This document shows, piece after piece, positions 32,011-41,959 of a DNA stretch of 64,000 nucleotides. Each line of letters opens with the position of its first letter. Within the stretch, counting starts at the first letter, position 1. The position numbers and the translations under genes are program-made. Below the pieces are notes generated by a model. That model ran no database searches and was not told where the DNA came from. It saw only the letters and a list, made by a program, of their open reading frames with translations. Source of the DNA: CAWFLT01 sp963816795 (lineage in GTDB: Bacteria; Acidobacteriota; Vicinamibacteria; Vicinamibacterales; SCN-69-37); contig CAWFLT010000001.1 of the NCBI GenBank assembly GCA_963816795.1, positions 434,001 through 498,000 of the forward strand, in the 5' to 3' direction.

Positions 32011-34833
32011 CTACCGCCCAACCGCCGCGCGCCAGTTCTGCAGCAGCACCATGCGGGCGGCGTCACCGGGCGACTGCGGCGCGATGCGCATCATCAAGAG
32101 CCGGTCGTCGGCGCCCACCGCAAAGCTGCTGTTGAGGCTCGGCGTGCCGGGTTCGCCGTCGACCATCAGGAGCTTCGATGTCCCGACTGACAACGGCGCC
32201 GTCGTGATGGCCACGACCCTGAGCTCGCCGCGAGTGACACCCGTACTGGTCGCGCGGCCGCCGCTCCTGTAGAACACCCGGCGGCTGTCCGTCGAAAAGC
32301 GCGGCCAGACGCCGCCCTCGGTCGTGACCTGCTGCCGCTCCCGCATGTCCGGCCACGTCGTCACGAAGATGTTGAGCCGGTTGCTGACCGGTTCGACGTC
32401 CGTGAAGGCGAGCAGCGTCCCGTCCGGCGACAGACTCGAAATACGCGCACGTTCGGATCGTCCGCCGCCGGAAACACCGGCACCGCGTCTCCGGCCGTGC
32501 CGTCGGGCCGCATCGGCGCGCGGTACAGCCGGAAGCGCGATCGCTCGTCGCGGCTGAAGAGGATCTCGGCTGCCGTTGGGCGTCATCTGCGCGGCCATGC
32601 CGGCCACGAGCGGCCGGCCGCTCGCCGATCCATCCGCGGGCCAGTCGTAGATCTGCAGCGTCTCGACACCTCCGGCCGGATACAGCAACCGGCCCGCCGG
32701 CGTCCACGCGATCCGTCCGCCGGTCGACGACGCCCGTCGAGGCCTTCGGCGCGGGCACGCGCGTGTCGCGGCCCGTCGCCAGATCGCGCACGAGGTACTC
32801 TTCGCCGCCGTCGGCGGCGCGGGTGGCAAACACTGCGCGCCGGCCATCGGGCGACAGCGCGAGCGACAGCGAGCCCGGCTTCGAACGGCGCACCGGGCAT
32901 CGTCGCAATCGACCGCGTCGAGTGCGTCTTGCCAGGCCCCGAGGGTCGCCGACCCGTGCGTCGACCCACACGAGCTCGCGACGCTCGCGCGCCGGCACGG
33001 ACGACACGAGCGTCCCTTCGCCGGACACGCTGAAGTCGCGCGCGCCGGCTTCGAGCAGCGTCGCCCGCGTCAGATCGATCCGGCCGCCATCGAACGGCAC
33101 GACCCACACGCCGGGATTCCTGCGCACTCGCACGAACAACAGATCGTTGGGCGCGCGAAACCTGACGATGTCGATGTCGAGATCGTCGGCGAGCGGAAGT
33201 TCGGTCGCCGCCGTCAACGAGATCCAGGCGCACCGCGTCCTGCCCGCGCAGATGCGTCGTGACGATCAGCCGGCCGTCTGGAAGCACGGCGACGGAATGG
33301 AAATCGATTTCCTTCTCTGGCGCGATGGCCGTGACGCGCACCGGCGTGCCGCCCGACGCGGGCACGCGATAGAGACTCTCGCGCAACACTGCGAAGTAAA
33401 TCGTGCCGTCGTCATGCCACCAGCCCTTCGTCAGCCGTCCGCCGCCCGGGATGCGGCAGACCGTGAATGGCGGTCCGCCTTCCGCCGGTACGATGCGCAG
33501 GTCTGATTCAGCGCTATAGGCGAGCCGCCGCCCATCGGGCGACCACAGCAGGCCCTCCGTCGGCACAGGCACGACGCCGAGGTCGGCGGTCGCGGCCGTC
33601 GCCAACGTGTGGACGAAGAGATGGCCTTGCGCGACGTAGGCGATCCGGCTGCCATCCGGCGAGATCGCGAAGATCGACGCCGGTGCCATCGCCGCCGGCA
33701 GCTCGAATCGCCGGACTGGGATCGACGCCGCCGGCTTCGCCTGCCAGGCGACGTACGCGGCGAGGCCCGCCAGCGCGAGGGCGGCGAGCGCAGCCGAGCG
33801 CCGCGCGACGGCCGCGGGCAGGACGACGTGTCGGGCAGACGCGCGCTCCAGCGCCGGCGCGCTTCGTTCGCCGGTCTGAACGCCAGACAGCGCAATCCGC
33901 GCCTCGCCGATGTCGCGCAGCCGCATCCGCGGATCGCGCTCGAGACATCGGCTGATGAGCTGGCGCAGTGACGCCGGTATTCCTGGCGGCAGCCGATCGA
34001 GCCGCAACGGGTCCTTCAGCACGGCGGCCAGAACTTCGGTCACGGTCTCGCCCGCGAACAGACGCTCGCCCGTCAGCATCTCGAACAACACGGCGCCGAA
34101 GGCCCAGATGTCCGCGCGTCGATCGGCGACGCGGCCCCTCGCCTGTTCCGGACTCATGTAGGCCGCCGTGCCGAGGATCATGCCGGCCTGGGTCATTGCC
34201 GGCGACATCACCGTCATCGCCTCGGCCTCCGTGCCCTCCGCTCCCTCCTCCGCCGTCGCGCCCATCCTTTCCAGGCCGGGCGCTTTGGCGAGACCGAAAT
34301 CGACCAGCTTCACCGTGCAGCAGCGACGTCGGCGGACGCGAGCGTAGGCGAGCGGCTGCCGTCCGGGAGGCGCGTGGGGGTGGGGCCCCACGCGCCCTTG
34401 AGAATGATGTTGGCGGGTTTGAGGTCGCGATGGACGATGCCGGCGTCGTGCGCGGCCTCGAGCGCGTCGGCGATCTGCGCCGCGATCGGCAGCGCGTCTG
34501 AAACTTCAAACTTGTTCCCGATCAGGCGTTCCAGCGTTCGGCCCTCGACAAACTCCATCGCGATGGCGGGAATGTCCCGTTCACCGGTCGGCATCGTCTC
34601 GACGCCGTAGATCTGCGCGATGTTCGGATGATTGAGCGCCGCCAGCGTCTTCGCTTCGCGTTCGAAGCGCCGCAGCCGATCGGGATCGGCCGAGAGCGCC
34701 GGCGGCAACAGCTTGAGCGCGACGTCGCGGCCGAGCCGGGTGTCACGGGCGCGGTAGACCTCGCCCATGCCGCCAGCGCCGATGGCAGCGACACTTCGTA
34801 CGGACCGAGGCGAGTACCGGGATTCAGAGCCAT
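32011..34833 (-). CDS. Ser/Thr protein kinase with PD40/TolB-like sensor region (interrupted and frameshifted)
   Basis: ATG 34833 (MALNPGTRLGPYEV). One base is missing, then the kinase reads AAIGAGGMGEVYRARDTRLG, VALKLLPPAL and GIVHRDLKPANIILK. An 83-nt GC-rich segment follows before VKLVDFGLAKAPG, GTAAYMSPEQARG and ADIWAFGAVLFEML. A TM helix comes next (LAALALAGLAAYVAW), then beta-propeller PD40 units (AISPDGSRIAYVAQG, LLWSPDGRRLAYSA, LALSPDGRRAVFATR), with more frame changes near 33215, 32935, 32890, 32735 and 32480. A membrane-anchored signalling kinase of the Pkn type. The insert lies between the catalytic loop and DFG and would disrupt the fold. Confidence 0.8.
34314..34396. repeat. GC-rich hairpin element inside the kinase gene
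   Basis: GGCGCGTGGGG (34369-34379) and CCCCACGCGCC (34386-34396) form a perfect 11-bp stem around GTGGGG. A second region (34318-34368) contains paired CGGACG/CGTCCG. Kinases of this family normally have about four residues between IILK and VKLVDFG; here there are 83 bases, so about 70 are extra. The core TGGGGGTGGGGCCCCA is shared with 18.5 kb and 34.9 kb. Confidence 0.7.
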
Positions 34834-34875
34834 CGGCGCCTCGGGAATGGGCGAGGTCGTCTTCTTTACTCCAGG

Positions 34876-34950
34876 GCGAATGGGGCCCCACCCCCATTCG
34901 CTGCGACCTCCGCGCGCTCCGCGACGCGCTCCGGTCGGGCCGCAGGCGCG
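34876..34950. repeat. Second copy of the hairpin element, opposite orientation
   Basis: GCGAATGGGG (34876-34885) pairs perfectly with CCCCATTCGC (34892-34901) around CCCCAC. Compared with the copy at 34369-34396, two base pairs of the stem differ on both arms, so pairing is kept. A second weaker stem-like pair (CTGCGACC and GGTC...CGCAG) spans about 34901-34945. Confidence 0.7.
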
Positions 34951-35019
34951 CATGCCGCCGGCACCGAGCGCGGCGACCACTTCATACGGACCAATGCGCG
35001 TACCGGGACTCAGAGCCAT
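34951..35019 (-). pseudogene. N-terminal fragment of a second Ser/Thr kinase
   Basis: ATG 35019 reads MALSPGTRIGPYEVVAALGAGGM, 23 residues almost identical in design to the start of the next kinase (MALNPGTRLGPYEV at 34833), and then changes abruptly to Arg/Gly-rich sequence at the edge of the hairpin element. Only the glycine-loop start of the kinase remains (landmarks GPYEV and GAGGM). It is probably a truncated tandem copy. Confidence 0.6.
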
Positions 35020-35092
35020 CGGCGCGGCCATCTTAGCGCGCGATCGGTGGTCGCTGGGCGCCTGGCGGGTAGTAGGATCCGCAGTTCACCCG

Positions 35093-36338
35093 TCATGACG
35101 GCGCCGCCAGTCGCCGCTCCAGGAACCGGCGTTCGGCATCGTTGGTGGTCAGTGCCAGCGCCTGCCGATAGTCACTCGCCGCCTCGTCTCCCCGCCCGAG
35201 GCGACGCAGGAGCTCCGCGCGCGATGAATAGAGGAGCGGGTGGGCGTCGAGCGTCCCCTTCCCGGCAAGCGCATCGAGGGCGCGCAACCCCGCCTCCGGC
35301 CCGTCGCGCATCGCCAGGGCCGCCGCGCGGTTGAGCGCGACCACGGGTGACTCGTCGATCGTGCGCAGCAGGTCGTACCACGCCACGATCGCCGCGCCAG
35401 TCCGTGTCCGCCGCGGTGGCGGCCCGGCAGTGTTCCGCCGCGATCGCGGCCTGCAGGGTGAACGGACCGGCTTCCTCCCGCAACGCCACCTCCACCAGGG
35501 CGAGGCCCTCGGCGATCTGACTGCGGTGCCACGTCGTCCGATCCTGATCCTCGAGCAGCACGACGATCGCCGTGCTCGTCGGTGCGTCCCTCGCGACGGG
35601 CGTCGTGCAGGAGCATGAGCGCGAGCAGCCCCTTCAACTCCGTCGGCACCTGGGGCCGCGGTCAACGTCATCAGCAACCGGCCCAGGCGGATCGCCTCCG
35701 CGCAGAGGTCCGTCCGCAACCAGGCGCCACGGGTCGCGGCGTACCCTTCGGAGAAGACGAGATAGACGACGTTCAAGACGGCGTCGAGCCGGTCGGGCAG
35801 GACGGACTGGTCGGGCACGCTGTACGGAATGCCCGCGTCGCGGATCTTGCGCTTCGCCCGCACCAGACGCTGCGCCATCGTCGGTTCCGGCACGAGGAAG
35901 GCGCGCGCAATCGCGTCGGTCTCCAGACCGCACAGCGTTCGCAGCGTCAGGGCGACCTGCGCGTCGAGCGAGAGCGCTGGATGGCAACAGGTGAAGATCA
36001 ACCGGAGCCGATCGTCGGGGATCTCCCCGGTCTCCATCTCGTGCGGATCGACCACACCGTACCCAGGCGCCGCAGAAATGGCCGCCAGCTTGGCCGTGTA
36101 GCGTGGCGCGTCGTCGCAGACGGTCGACCGCCTTGTGCCGTGCCGTCTGGATGATCCAGGCGCGCGGATGCTCGGGCACGCCGGTCTCGGGCCACTGGGC
36201 GACGGCTGCCGCAAACGCCTCCTGCGCGACGTCTTCGGCCAGATCGAAGTCGCCCAGCACACTAATCAATGTGGCAACGATCCGGCCCCAGTCGGTCCGG
36301 TACAGGGTTTCGACCAACGCGTGCGGCACCGGAACCAT
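35093..36338 (-). CDS. RNA polymerase sigma factor, SigJ/ECF41-like with DUF6596 (four frameshifts)
   Basis: ATG 36338. Region 2 reads LGDFDLAEDVAQEAFAAAV and PRAWIIQTARHKAVDRLRRR; region 4 reads DAQVALTLRTLCGLETD and AFLVPEPTMAQRLVRAK. The long helical tail (NVVYLVFSEGYAATRG, then ELKGLLALMLLHDARR, ALNRAAALAMRDGPEAG, SSRAELLRRLGRGDEA) is the DUF6596 type. Extra bases near 36110, 35650, 35575 and 35400 split it; about 413 residues when joined. It is divergently placed to a YCII/DGPF gene, the usual partner of this sigma group. Confidence 0.88.
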
Positions 36339-36407
36339 CGTAGAAAAACCTTCGGGGGTTGTCGATCCGCGTCAGGCTCGTTCGATATACCTGCGGAGGC
36401 TGGAGAA

Positions 36408-36770
36408 ATGAAGTACATGCTGTTGACGTACCTGGACGAACAGAAGTGGCTCGCCATGAGCGAGGCGGAACAACAGGCCGAGATGGCGCGATGCGAACCG
36501 CACGTGAAGCGGCTCGTGGCCGCGGGCAAGGTCCTGGGTGGAGCGCCGCTCCACGCCTCGAGCTCAGCCACCACCGTCCGCGTGCGCAAGGGCCAGCGCC
36601 TGCTGACCGACGGGCCCTTCGCCGAAACCCGCGAACAACTGGGCGGATACACCCTGATTGAAGCTGTCGACCTCGACGAGGCCGTGGAGATTGCGGCTGG
36701 CTTCCTCGGCGACGACAGCTGGGTCTCGATCGAAGTCCGGCCGGTCGTCGACTACACGATGCCCGGGTAG
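36408..36770 (+). CDS. YCII/DGPF-domain protein
   Basis: 120 residues, ATG 36408 with GGAGG eight bases upstream. It has MKYMLLTYLDEQKWLAM, LVAAGKVLGGAPLHAS, RLLTDGPFAETREQLGGY and IEVRPVVDYTMPG. The DGPFAETREQLGGY block defines the YCII-related DGPF family, small dimeric proteins encoded beside SigJ-like sigma factors. Biochemical role unknown. Its last 19 bases overlap the end of the convergent glycosyltransferase gene. Confidence 0.93.
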   Translation: MKYMLLTYLDEQKWLAMSEAEQQAEMARCEPHVKRLVAAGKVLGGAPLHASSSATTVRVRKGQRLLTDGPFAETREQLGGYTLIEAVDLDEAVEIAAGFLGDDSWVSIEVRPVVDYTMPG

Positions 36771-37994
36771 GCGCGCGCCTCGAGACGCGAGCGAACCAGC
36801 GCGGCGATCTCCCCGACGTCGATGCTCTTCAGGCACACGTTGTCGTTGCAGGGCGACCGCCGCTGGTTGCTCGGACCGATGCACGGGCTGCAGGTGTAGC
36901 CGGTGTGGATCACGTCCGAGTTGGTCGTCAGCGGCCGATAGCGGTCGGGGATCTCCGGCCCGAAGAAGACGACGACGTGGATTCGTGTCAGCGCCGCGAA
37001 GTGGGCCGGTCCCGAGTCGTTCGTGACCAGCACATGAGCGAGATCGAACAGATGCAGCAGCTCGGTCATCGTTGTCTGGCCAGTGAGGTCCAGCGCACGT
37101 GGCGAGCCGAGCCGCGCGCAGATGTACTGCGCGTCGGGCTTCTCGCTCGCAACGCCCGTGATCAGCAGGAAGACCTCCGGATCTTCCAGCAGCCGGCGGG
37201 CGAGCTCGGTGAACGACTCGAGCGGCCAGCGGCGCATTGGAAACTTGTCGCTGGCGTTCGGATTGAGCACGACGAGCTTGCGGGCCGGTCCGATGTCGGG
37301 ATGGATCGCGCGGAGCTTCCGCCAGATCCCGGCAGCCACGCTCCCGTCGGTCGACATCTTCGGAACGTCGAGGCAGTCCATGGTCCTCGGCCGTTTGACG
37401 TGCGGTACCTGGCCCGGCGGCGAGTCGAGCGCGTGCACGAGATCGAGGAACGTATGCGCGGCATGGATGTGCCCGTTGTGCAGCACCTTGTGGGTCAGCA
37501 GACCGCCCGTGTACAGCCCTTCCTGGTTGAACCGGTGGAAACCGACGCGTCGGCAGGCGCCGGACAGATAGCTCAGCATGCTGCTGTATCTGACGAAGGC
37601 TTCGGTGTTGATCACGGTGTCTACGCGGAGACGGCGGGCACGCCGCACGAACCGCAGCGTGTCGCGTGCGAGTGACCAGCCGGAATGCGCGTCAATGGTG
37701 ATGATGTTCTCGCGGTGGGATGAACTCGAGCATCTCCACACTCGACCGAATCTGCGTGAAGCACAGAAAGTGCAGTGTGGCGTCCGGATGGAGCTCGCGC
37801 GCTTTCCTCAGCGCGGGATAGGCCACGACCATCGTCCCCATTTCGGCGAGCTGAATGAACAGGATGTTCCGCGGCCGGCCGGCCGGAGACTTCGCCAGCC
37901 CGATGAGGCGCAGGACGCGGGAGACGATGGTGAGGAGAAAGACGAGCGGGATTCCGACCCAGTAGTCGATGGCCCGCATCAGGTCCGGATTCAT
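36752..37994 (-). CDS. Glycosyltransferase family 9 (heptosyltransferase-like), one frameshift
   Basis: Start ATG 37994 (MNPDLMRAIDYWVG), eight bases after the preceding GT gene ends. The N-terminal membrane-proximal helix (GIPLVFLLTIVSRVLRLIG) is followed by ILFIQLAEMGTMVVAYPAL, the GT9 donor-site start. One extra base near 37712 (EFIP/RENIITID) shifts the frame. The C-terminal half has KLVVLNPNASDKFPMRRWP, FLLITGVASEKPD and VLVTNDSGPAHFAAL, the acceptor/ADP-sugar motif. A CSPCIGPSNQRRSPC Cys-rich end follows. It probably adds a sugar to an envelope glycan together with the next membrane enzyme. Confidence 0.88.
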
Positions 37995-38001
37995 GCCAGC
38001 C

Positions 38002-39210
38002 TCATCCCGCCATCGCACCTGGCCGGGGCGCCGACAGCAGCATCCTGACGGTGCGCATCGGATGGCGCGCGTCGTCGCGAACCGTTGCCCAGCCGATTTG
38101 TCGCAGATATAGCGCCAGGCAGACGAAGAGCAGAACGACCGTGATGTACATCACCGACCCGAGTCGGAAGACGTCCGGAGCCACGGCGTAGAGCGCGAGA
38201 CCGATGGCGGCCACGATGTTGCGCGGACCCCGCTTGTCCGGCACCAGGAGCACGATCAGCAGATGCCGGGCGACCCGCATCTTGACGGCGACGAGCATCG
38301 CGAACGGCACGAGCGACCACCCGATCCGATCCTCCCTGTCGAACCCGAGTCGCACCTCGACGTACCACAGCACAATCGTGAAGGGCACGACCAGTACGAC
38401 CGCCGCGATCGTATCGTAGATGTTGCCTTTGACCTGATCGTGGAACGTGAAGATGGTCAGGTAGTTGTCCCAGATGAAATAGGGGAACACGAGACCGGCG
38501 AACAGGATGGCGGCAAAGCCGATCGCCATGCCACGCCGCATGGTCAGGATCTGCCACACGTACGCCGCCGGCGAGAGCTTCATCGTGATGGCGAGCGCCA
38601 TCAGGAGGTGACTGGCTTCGCGCTTCGCGCGGGCGAGGACGAGCGCGATCATGACCACGACGAGCATGGCGAGGTAGGTGTCGTCCTGCACGTAGACGAA
38701 CCGATGACCGAAGTACGCGAAGTTCAGATACAGGAGCGGAAAGAGGTACCACCGCGTGTTCAGGAAATACCAGACCGACAGCGCGACGAACAGCGCGGCG
38801 AGCAGCAGGACCATGCCGTAGAACCCGATGCCAATCGCCGCCCCTATCGCGTACAGGCCCGCCGCCGTGAGCAAGGCTGCCGGCGGATAGGGAGCCGATT
38901 CCTCCCTGGTCCACGTCGCCTTCTCGAGCGGTGTCTGTTCAAGGCGCGCCTTGGTGTACATGTCGAGCGGATCGTTCAACACGACCTTGGCGACGTACAT
39001 GTTGCCGATCGTGTCGTTGCCGTAGGTCTCGTGCTGCTGAACGCCGCTCAGCGGCGGGAAACGCGCGTAATCGACGTACGCCCGCGGGACGTTCGGAATC
39101 GCCACGACGATCATGTGCAGGACCGTCGCGGCAATCACCGTGTATTGGACTGGCCGGTTCACGCGTAGCAGGAACCTGTCGACCGCCGCCGCCACTTCGA
39201 GAAAAGTCAA
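38002..39210 (-). CDS. Multi-pass membrane glycosyltransferase (GT87/DUF2029-like)
   Basis: TTG 39210 is proposed as start (LTFLEVAAAVDRFLL) because AGGAGG lies just before it (39214-39219). The longer GTG at 39261 would be inside a small repeat element. About 402 residues, intact, with about ten hydrophobic helices (GIGFYGMVLLLAALFVALSV, WYLFPLLYLNFAYFG, GMAIGFAAILFAGLVFPYF, and others). The first loop carries DYARFPPLSGVQQ and ESAPYPPAALL, and KLSPAAYVW follows later, as in polyprenyl-phosphate-sugar-dependent mannosyltransferases. It is in an operon with the GT9 gene. Confidence 0.78.
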   Translation of the reverse strand: MTFLEVAAAVDRFLLRVNRPVQYTVIAATVLHMIVVAIPNVPRAYVDYARFPPLSGVQQHETYGNDTIGNMYVAKVVLNDPLDMYTKARLEQTPLEKATWTREESAPYPPAALLTAAGLYAIGAAIGIGFYGMVLLLAALFVALSVWYFLNTRWYLFPLLYLNFAYFGHRFVYVQDDTYLAMLVVVMIALVLARAKREASHLLMALAITMKLSPAAYVWQILTMRRGMAIGFAAILFAGLVFPYFIWDNYLTIFTFHDQVKGNIYDTIAAVVLVVPFTIVLWYVEVRLGFDREDRIGWSLVPFAMLVAVKMRVARHLLIVLLVPDKRGPRNIVAAIGLALYAVAPDVFRLGSVMYITVVLLFVCLALYLRQIGWATVRDDARHPMRTVRMLLSAPRPGAMAG

Positions 39211-39217
39211 CTGCCTC

Positions 39218-39323
39218 CTGGTGCCGTTCCAACTCAAGGCACTATGTCCGAACAACCTCACTCTAGCAACCTCGCCAGTCGAGGGGACGTTGCCTCTGGT
39301 GGAACAAGTTGGAACGGCACTGG
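39218..39323. mobile_element. MITE-like element, 13-bp terminal inverted repeats, CTGG flanks
   Basis: TGCCGTTCCAACT (39222-39234) and AGTTGGAACGGCA (39307-39319) are perfect inverted repeats 72 bp apart. CTGG directly flanks both sides (39218-39221 and 39320-39323), like a 4-bp target duplication. An internal stem CTCG/CGAG within GCAAC/GTTGC is at 39266-39293. It encodes nothing convincing. It sits just upstream of the AGGAGG of the membrane glycosyltransferase, so it would also form a hairpin in that gene's leader RNA. Confidence 0.65.
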
Positions 39324-39452
39324 TCCGCCGAGCCGTCTAGAGATTAGCAGAGGCGATGAGGGCGGTATGCGGGGTCCCGCGCCGAGGATTGTCAACCTGC
39401 GTGCCCGCCGGTGCGCTTGTCCGGTTCCGCGCTTCCCGGCGTTTACAGACAC

Positions 39453-40604
39453 ATGACGCCACATCGTTCGGCTCGAATGTTTCTGGGCGCCGGGCTGCTC
39501 GGTGCCCTGGCCGTGTCGTGCGGCGACGAGAGGAACCAAAGTCGGGCCCAGCCCACCTCGGGCCAGCCCACCAGTGCTGACAGTGACGGCTGTGACGATC
39601 GCGGGGCCGGCTTCAGTCCATCCGGGCAACTCGGCAGCAGTTCACCGCGATGCTGCAGCTGAGCGACCGGACTGAAAGGGCCGCCACAGGCGCGCGGTGG
39701 GGCAGTACGAACTCGGCGGTGTTGCGCATCGACAACAACACGGGCGTGGCAAGCACGCCCTTCGGCCTCTGGGGCGAGGCGACCCTCAGCGTCGAAGTGT
39801 CGCTCGCCGGCACCGGCCTGATCGGTCAGACCCGCGGCTCCCGGGAGATCCTCGTCCAGCCCGACGGCACCTTCCGAATGGTCGGCAGCGTCACGGAAGC
39901 CGACAGCCCCGGACAGGGCGTCCCCGACGCCATTCTCGAGGTCCGCCTCACCGAGGATCTCTCGTCGCGGCCCGTGACGTCAGCCGGCACCGATGCCACC
40001 GGCCGGTACCGCCTGTACGGCGTGCCCGCCGAGTCGTACCTGCACGTTCGGCGACCCGGTTACGTGCCGGTGACGGAGCGCATCCAGATTGGGAGCCACA
40101 CGACTCGGGACTTCCAGCTTCGGTTCGCGACGGGAACGTCCCATCGTTCGAGGGCACCTACACGATGACGGTGGACGCCACGCAACTGTACAGGGTTCAG
40201 TAACGTCCCGCTCGAGCCGCAATACCGTCTGCGCACGTACACCGCCACCATCAGACAGTCCGGCGCGCGATTGACGGTCGGCCTCTCCGACGCGCCGTTT
40301 GACCCGGGCTCGGACGGTTTCTCGGGCATTGCCACGCCATCGGGCGCCGACGTGCAGCTGCGCAGCTTCTACGACTCCTACTACTACCCGTCCTACCCGG
40401 AGCAACCCGATGTCGCCGAACTCCTCGCGGACGGCACCGTGCTCGAGGTCTCAGCGGGCCGGCCGAGGCTGACCGGCACGCCGGATCGCCTATCGGGCAC
40501 CGCCTGCGATGATCAGACGATGGAGGAGCGCCGACGGGGCCGTTCGCTAGCGGACTTTCTCGGCGGCTGTTCCCAGCCGCGGATCACGCTGGACGCGCCG
40601 ATGA
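39453..40604 (+). CDS. Lipoprotein with Ig-like and carboxypeptidase-like domains (frameshifted)
   Basis: ATG 39453, lipobox LGALAVSCGDE. After a low-complexity linker an Ig-like (BIG2-type) part reads LQLSDRTERAATGARWGST and SNSAVLRIDNNTGVAS-like residues (WGSTNSAVLRIDNN). A carboxypeptidase-regulatory-like unit follows: QPDGTFRMVGSVTEAD, ATGRYRLYGVPAESYLHV, RRPGYVPVTERI. The C-terminal half (RLRTYTATIRQSGARLTVGL) looks like a beta-barrel/lipocalin-like fold. Frames change near 39645, 40135, 40200 and 40590; the end ITL-TRR then fits TGA 40604, which overlaps the next ATG. A paralogue lies at 47999-49112. Confidence 0.65.
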
Positions 40605-41942
40605 CACGCCGAGCTCGGGCCCGGCTGGTCGTCTTGCTCGTCGCGGGCGTCGTGGGAGCCGGCGTCGGCGGGTGTGCCGCCACCGCGCCGCCGACCGGCG
40701 TCGTCGTCATCACGCTCGACACGACGCGCGCCGACCGGCTGTCGCCCTACGGCTTCATGAACGTGTCGCTGCCCGCCGCTCGAGCGGCTGGCCCGCGAGG
40801 GCGTGGTGTTCGACGCGGCGACATCGGTCGCGCCGATCACGCTGCCCGCGCACACGAGTCTCTTCACCGGCCTGCGGCCTCCGCGCCACGGCGTCCGGGA
40901 CAACGCCGACTCGCCGCTGGCCGAGCGCTTCACCACGCTCGCCGAGTCGCTCACCGCCCGCGGTTTCCGCACGGCTGGCTTCGTCAGTTCGATCGTCCTC
41001 GATCCCGATCGCGGCCTCGCCCAGGGATTCCAGACCTACGCCGGTGTCACGGCGGACCCGACGCCCGGCGAGCGGCGCCGCCAGCGTCGCGGCGATGCCG
41101 TCGTGGATGACGCGCTCGAGTGGATCGAGCACATCGGCGACAGGCCGTACTTCCTCTGGGTGCACCTCTACGACGCGCATCGGCCCTACGATCCGCCGGA
41201 ACCGTATGCGACGACGTACGCGCACAACTTGTACGTCGGCGAGATTGCGTTCGCGGATTCGCAGGTCGGACGGCTGATCGAGGGCCTCGAGCGGCGGAAG
41301 CTCCTCGATCGAACCGTGGTGGTGGTGGCGGGCGACCATGGCGAGTCGCTCGGCGAGCGCGGCGAGCGCGACCACGGCATCTTCATCTACGAGAATGTCC
41401 TGCGCGTGCCGTTGATGATGCGCGCGCCCGGCCTGGCGCCCGGCCGCGTCGGCGACGTCGTCCGGCTGACGGACGTCATGCCGACGATCCTCGATCTGCT
41501 GGACGTGCCGGCCCCCGCGGCAGATCTGGACGGCATCAGTCTGGTGCCGCTGATGTCCGGACAGGCCGCGAATCTCGACCTCGAGGCGTTCGCCGAATCG
41601 GTGCAGCAGGAGCGGTTCGGCTGGAGCGCGCTCGCGGCGCTGCGCGTCGGCCGGTTCAAGGTGATCGACGCGCCGCGGCCCGAGCTGTACGACCTGGCGC
41701 GGGATCCCTTCGAAGAAACGAACATCTATGCAGACCGGCGGGCGCTGGCCGACGCGATGATCGCGCGCGTCGCGGCGATCAGGAGCCAGGCCGACACGGC
41801 CGCGTCGTCCACGCCTCGCGATGTGATGGAGCGTCTCGCGGCGCTGGGCTACGTCGCGACCGACCGCATCCGCCCGGCGCCGGGTCGCGGACGACTGCCG
41901 GATCCGAAGGACGTCATGCACTTGTTGCCGCAGGTGCGCTAG
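40601..41942 (+). CDS. Sulfatase/alkaline-phosphatase superfamily lipoprotein (one frameshift)
   Basis: ATG 40601 overlaps the previous stop. Lipobox GAGVGGCAAT. It has VVVITLDTTRADRLSPYGF (metal Asp), one extra base near 40780, then SVAPITLPAHTSLFTGL, WVHLYDAHRPYDPPEP, VVVAGDHGESLGERGERDHG (metal-binding DH and H) and LRVPLMMRAPG. About 446 residues. The nucleophile position lacks the CxPxR/SxPxR formylglycine motif, so it is probably not a classical sulfatase but a phosphodiesterase or phosphotransferase-like member. Many relatives continue into TPRs after LPDPKD; this one stops a few residues later. Confidence 0.82.
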
Positions 41943-41959
41943 ACCGGATAGAGGTCGCG

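Noticed and set aside
36752..36770. Overlap of YCII and glycosyltransferase 3' ends as a sign of misassembly
   Set aside because: Both proteins end at natural positions for their families; a short tail-to-tail overlap is ordinary in compact genomes.
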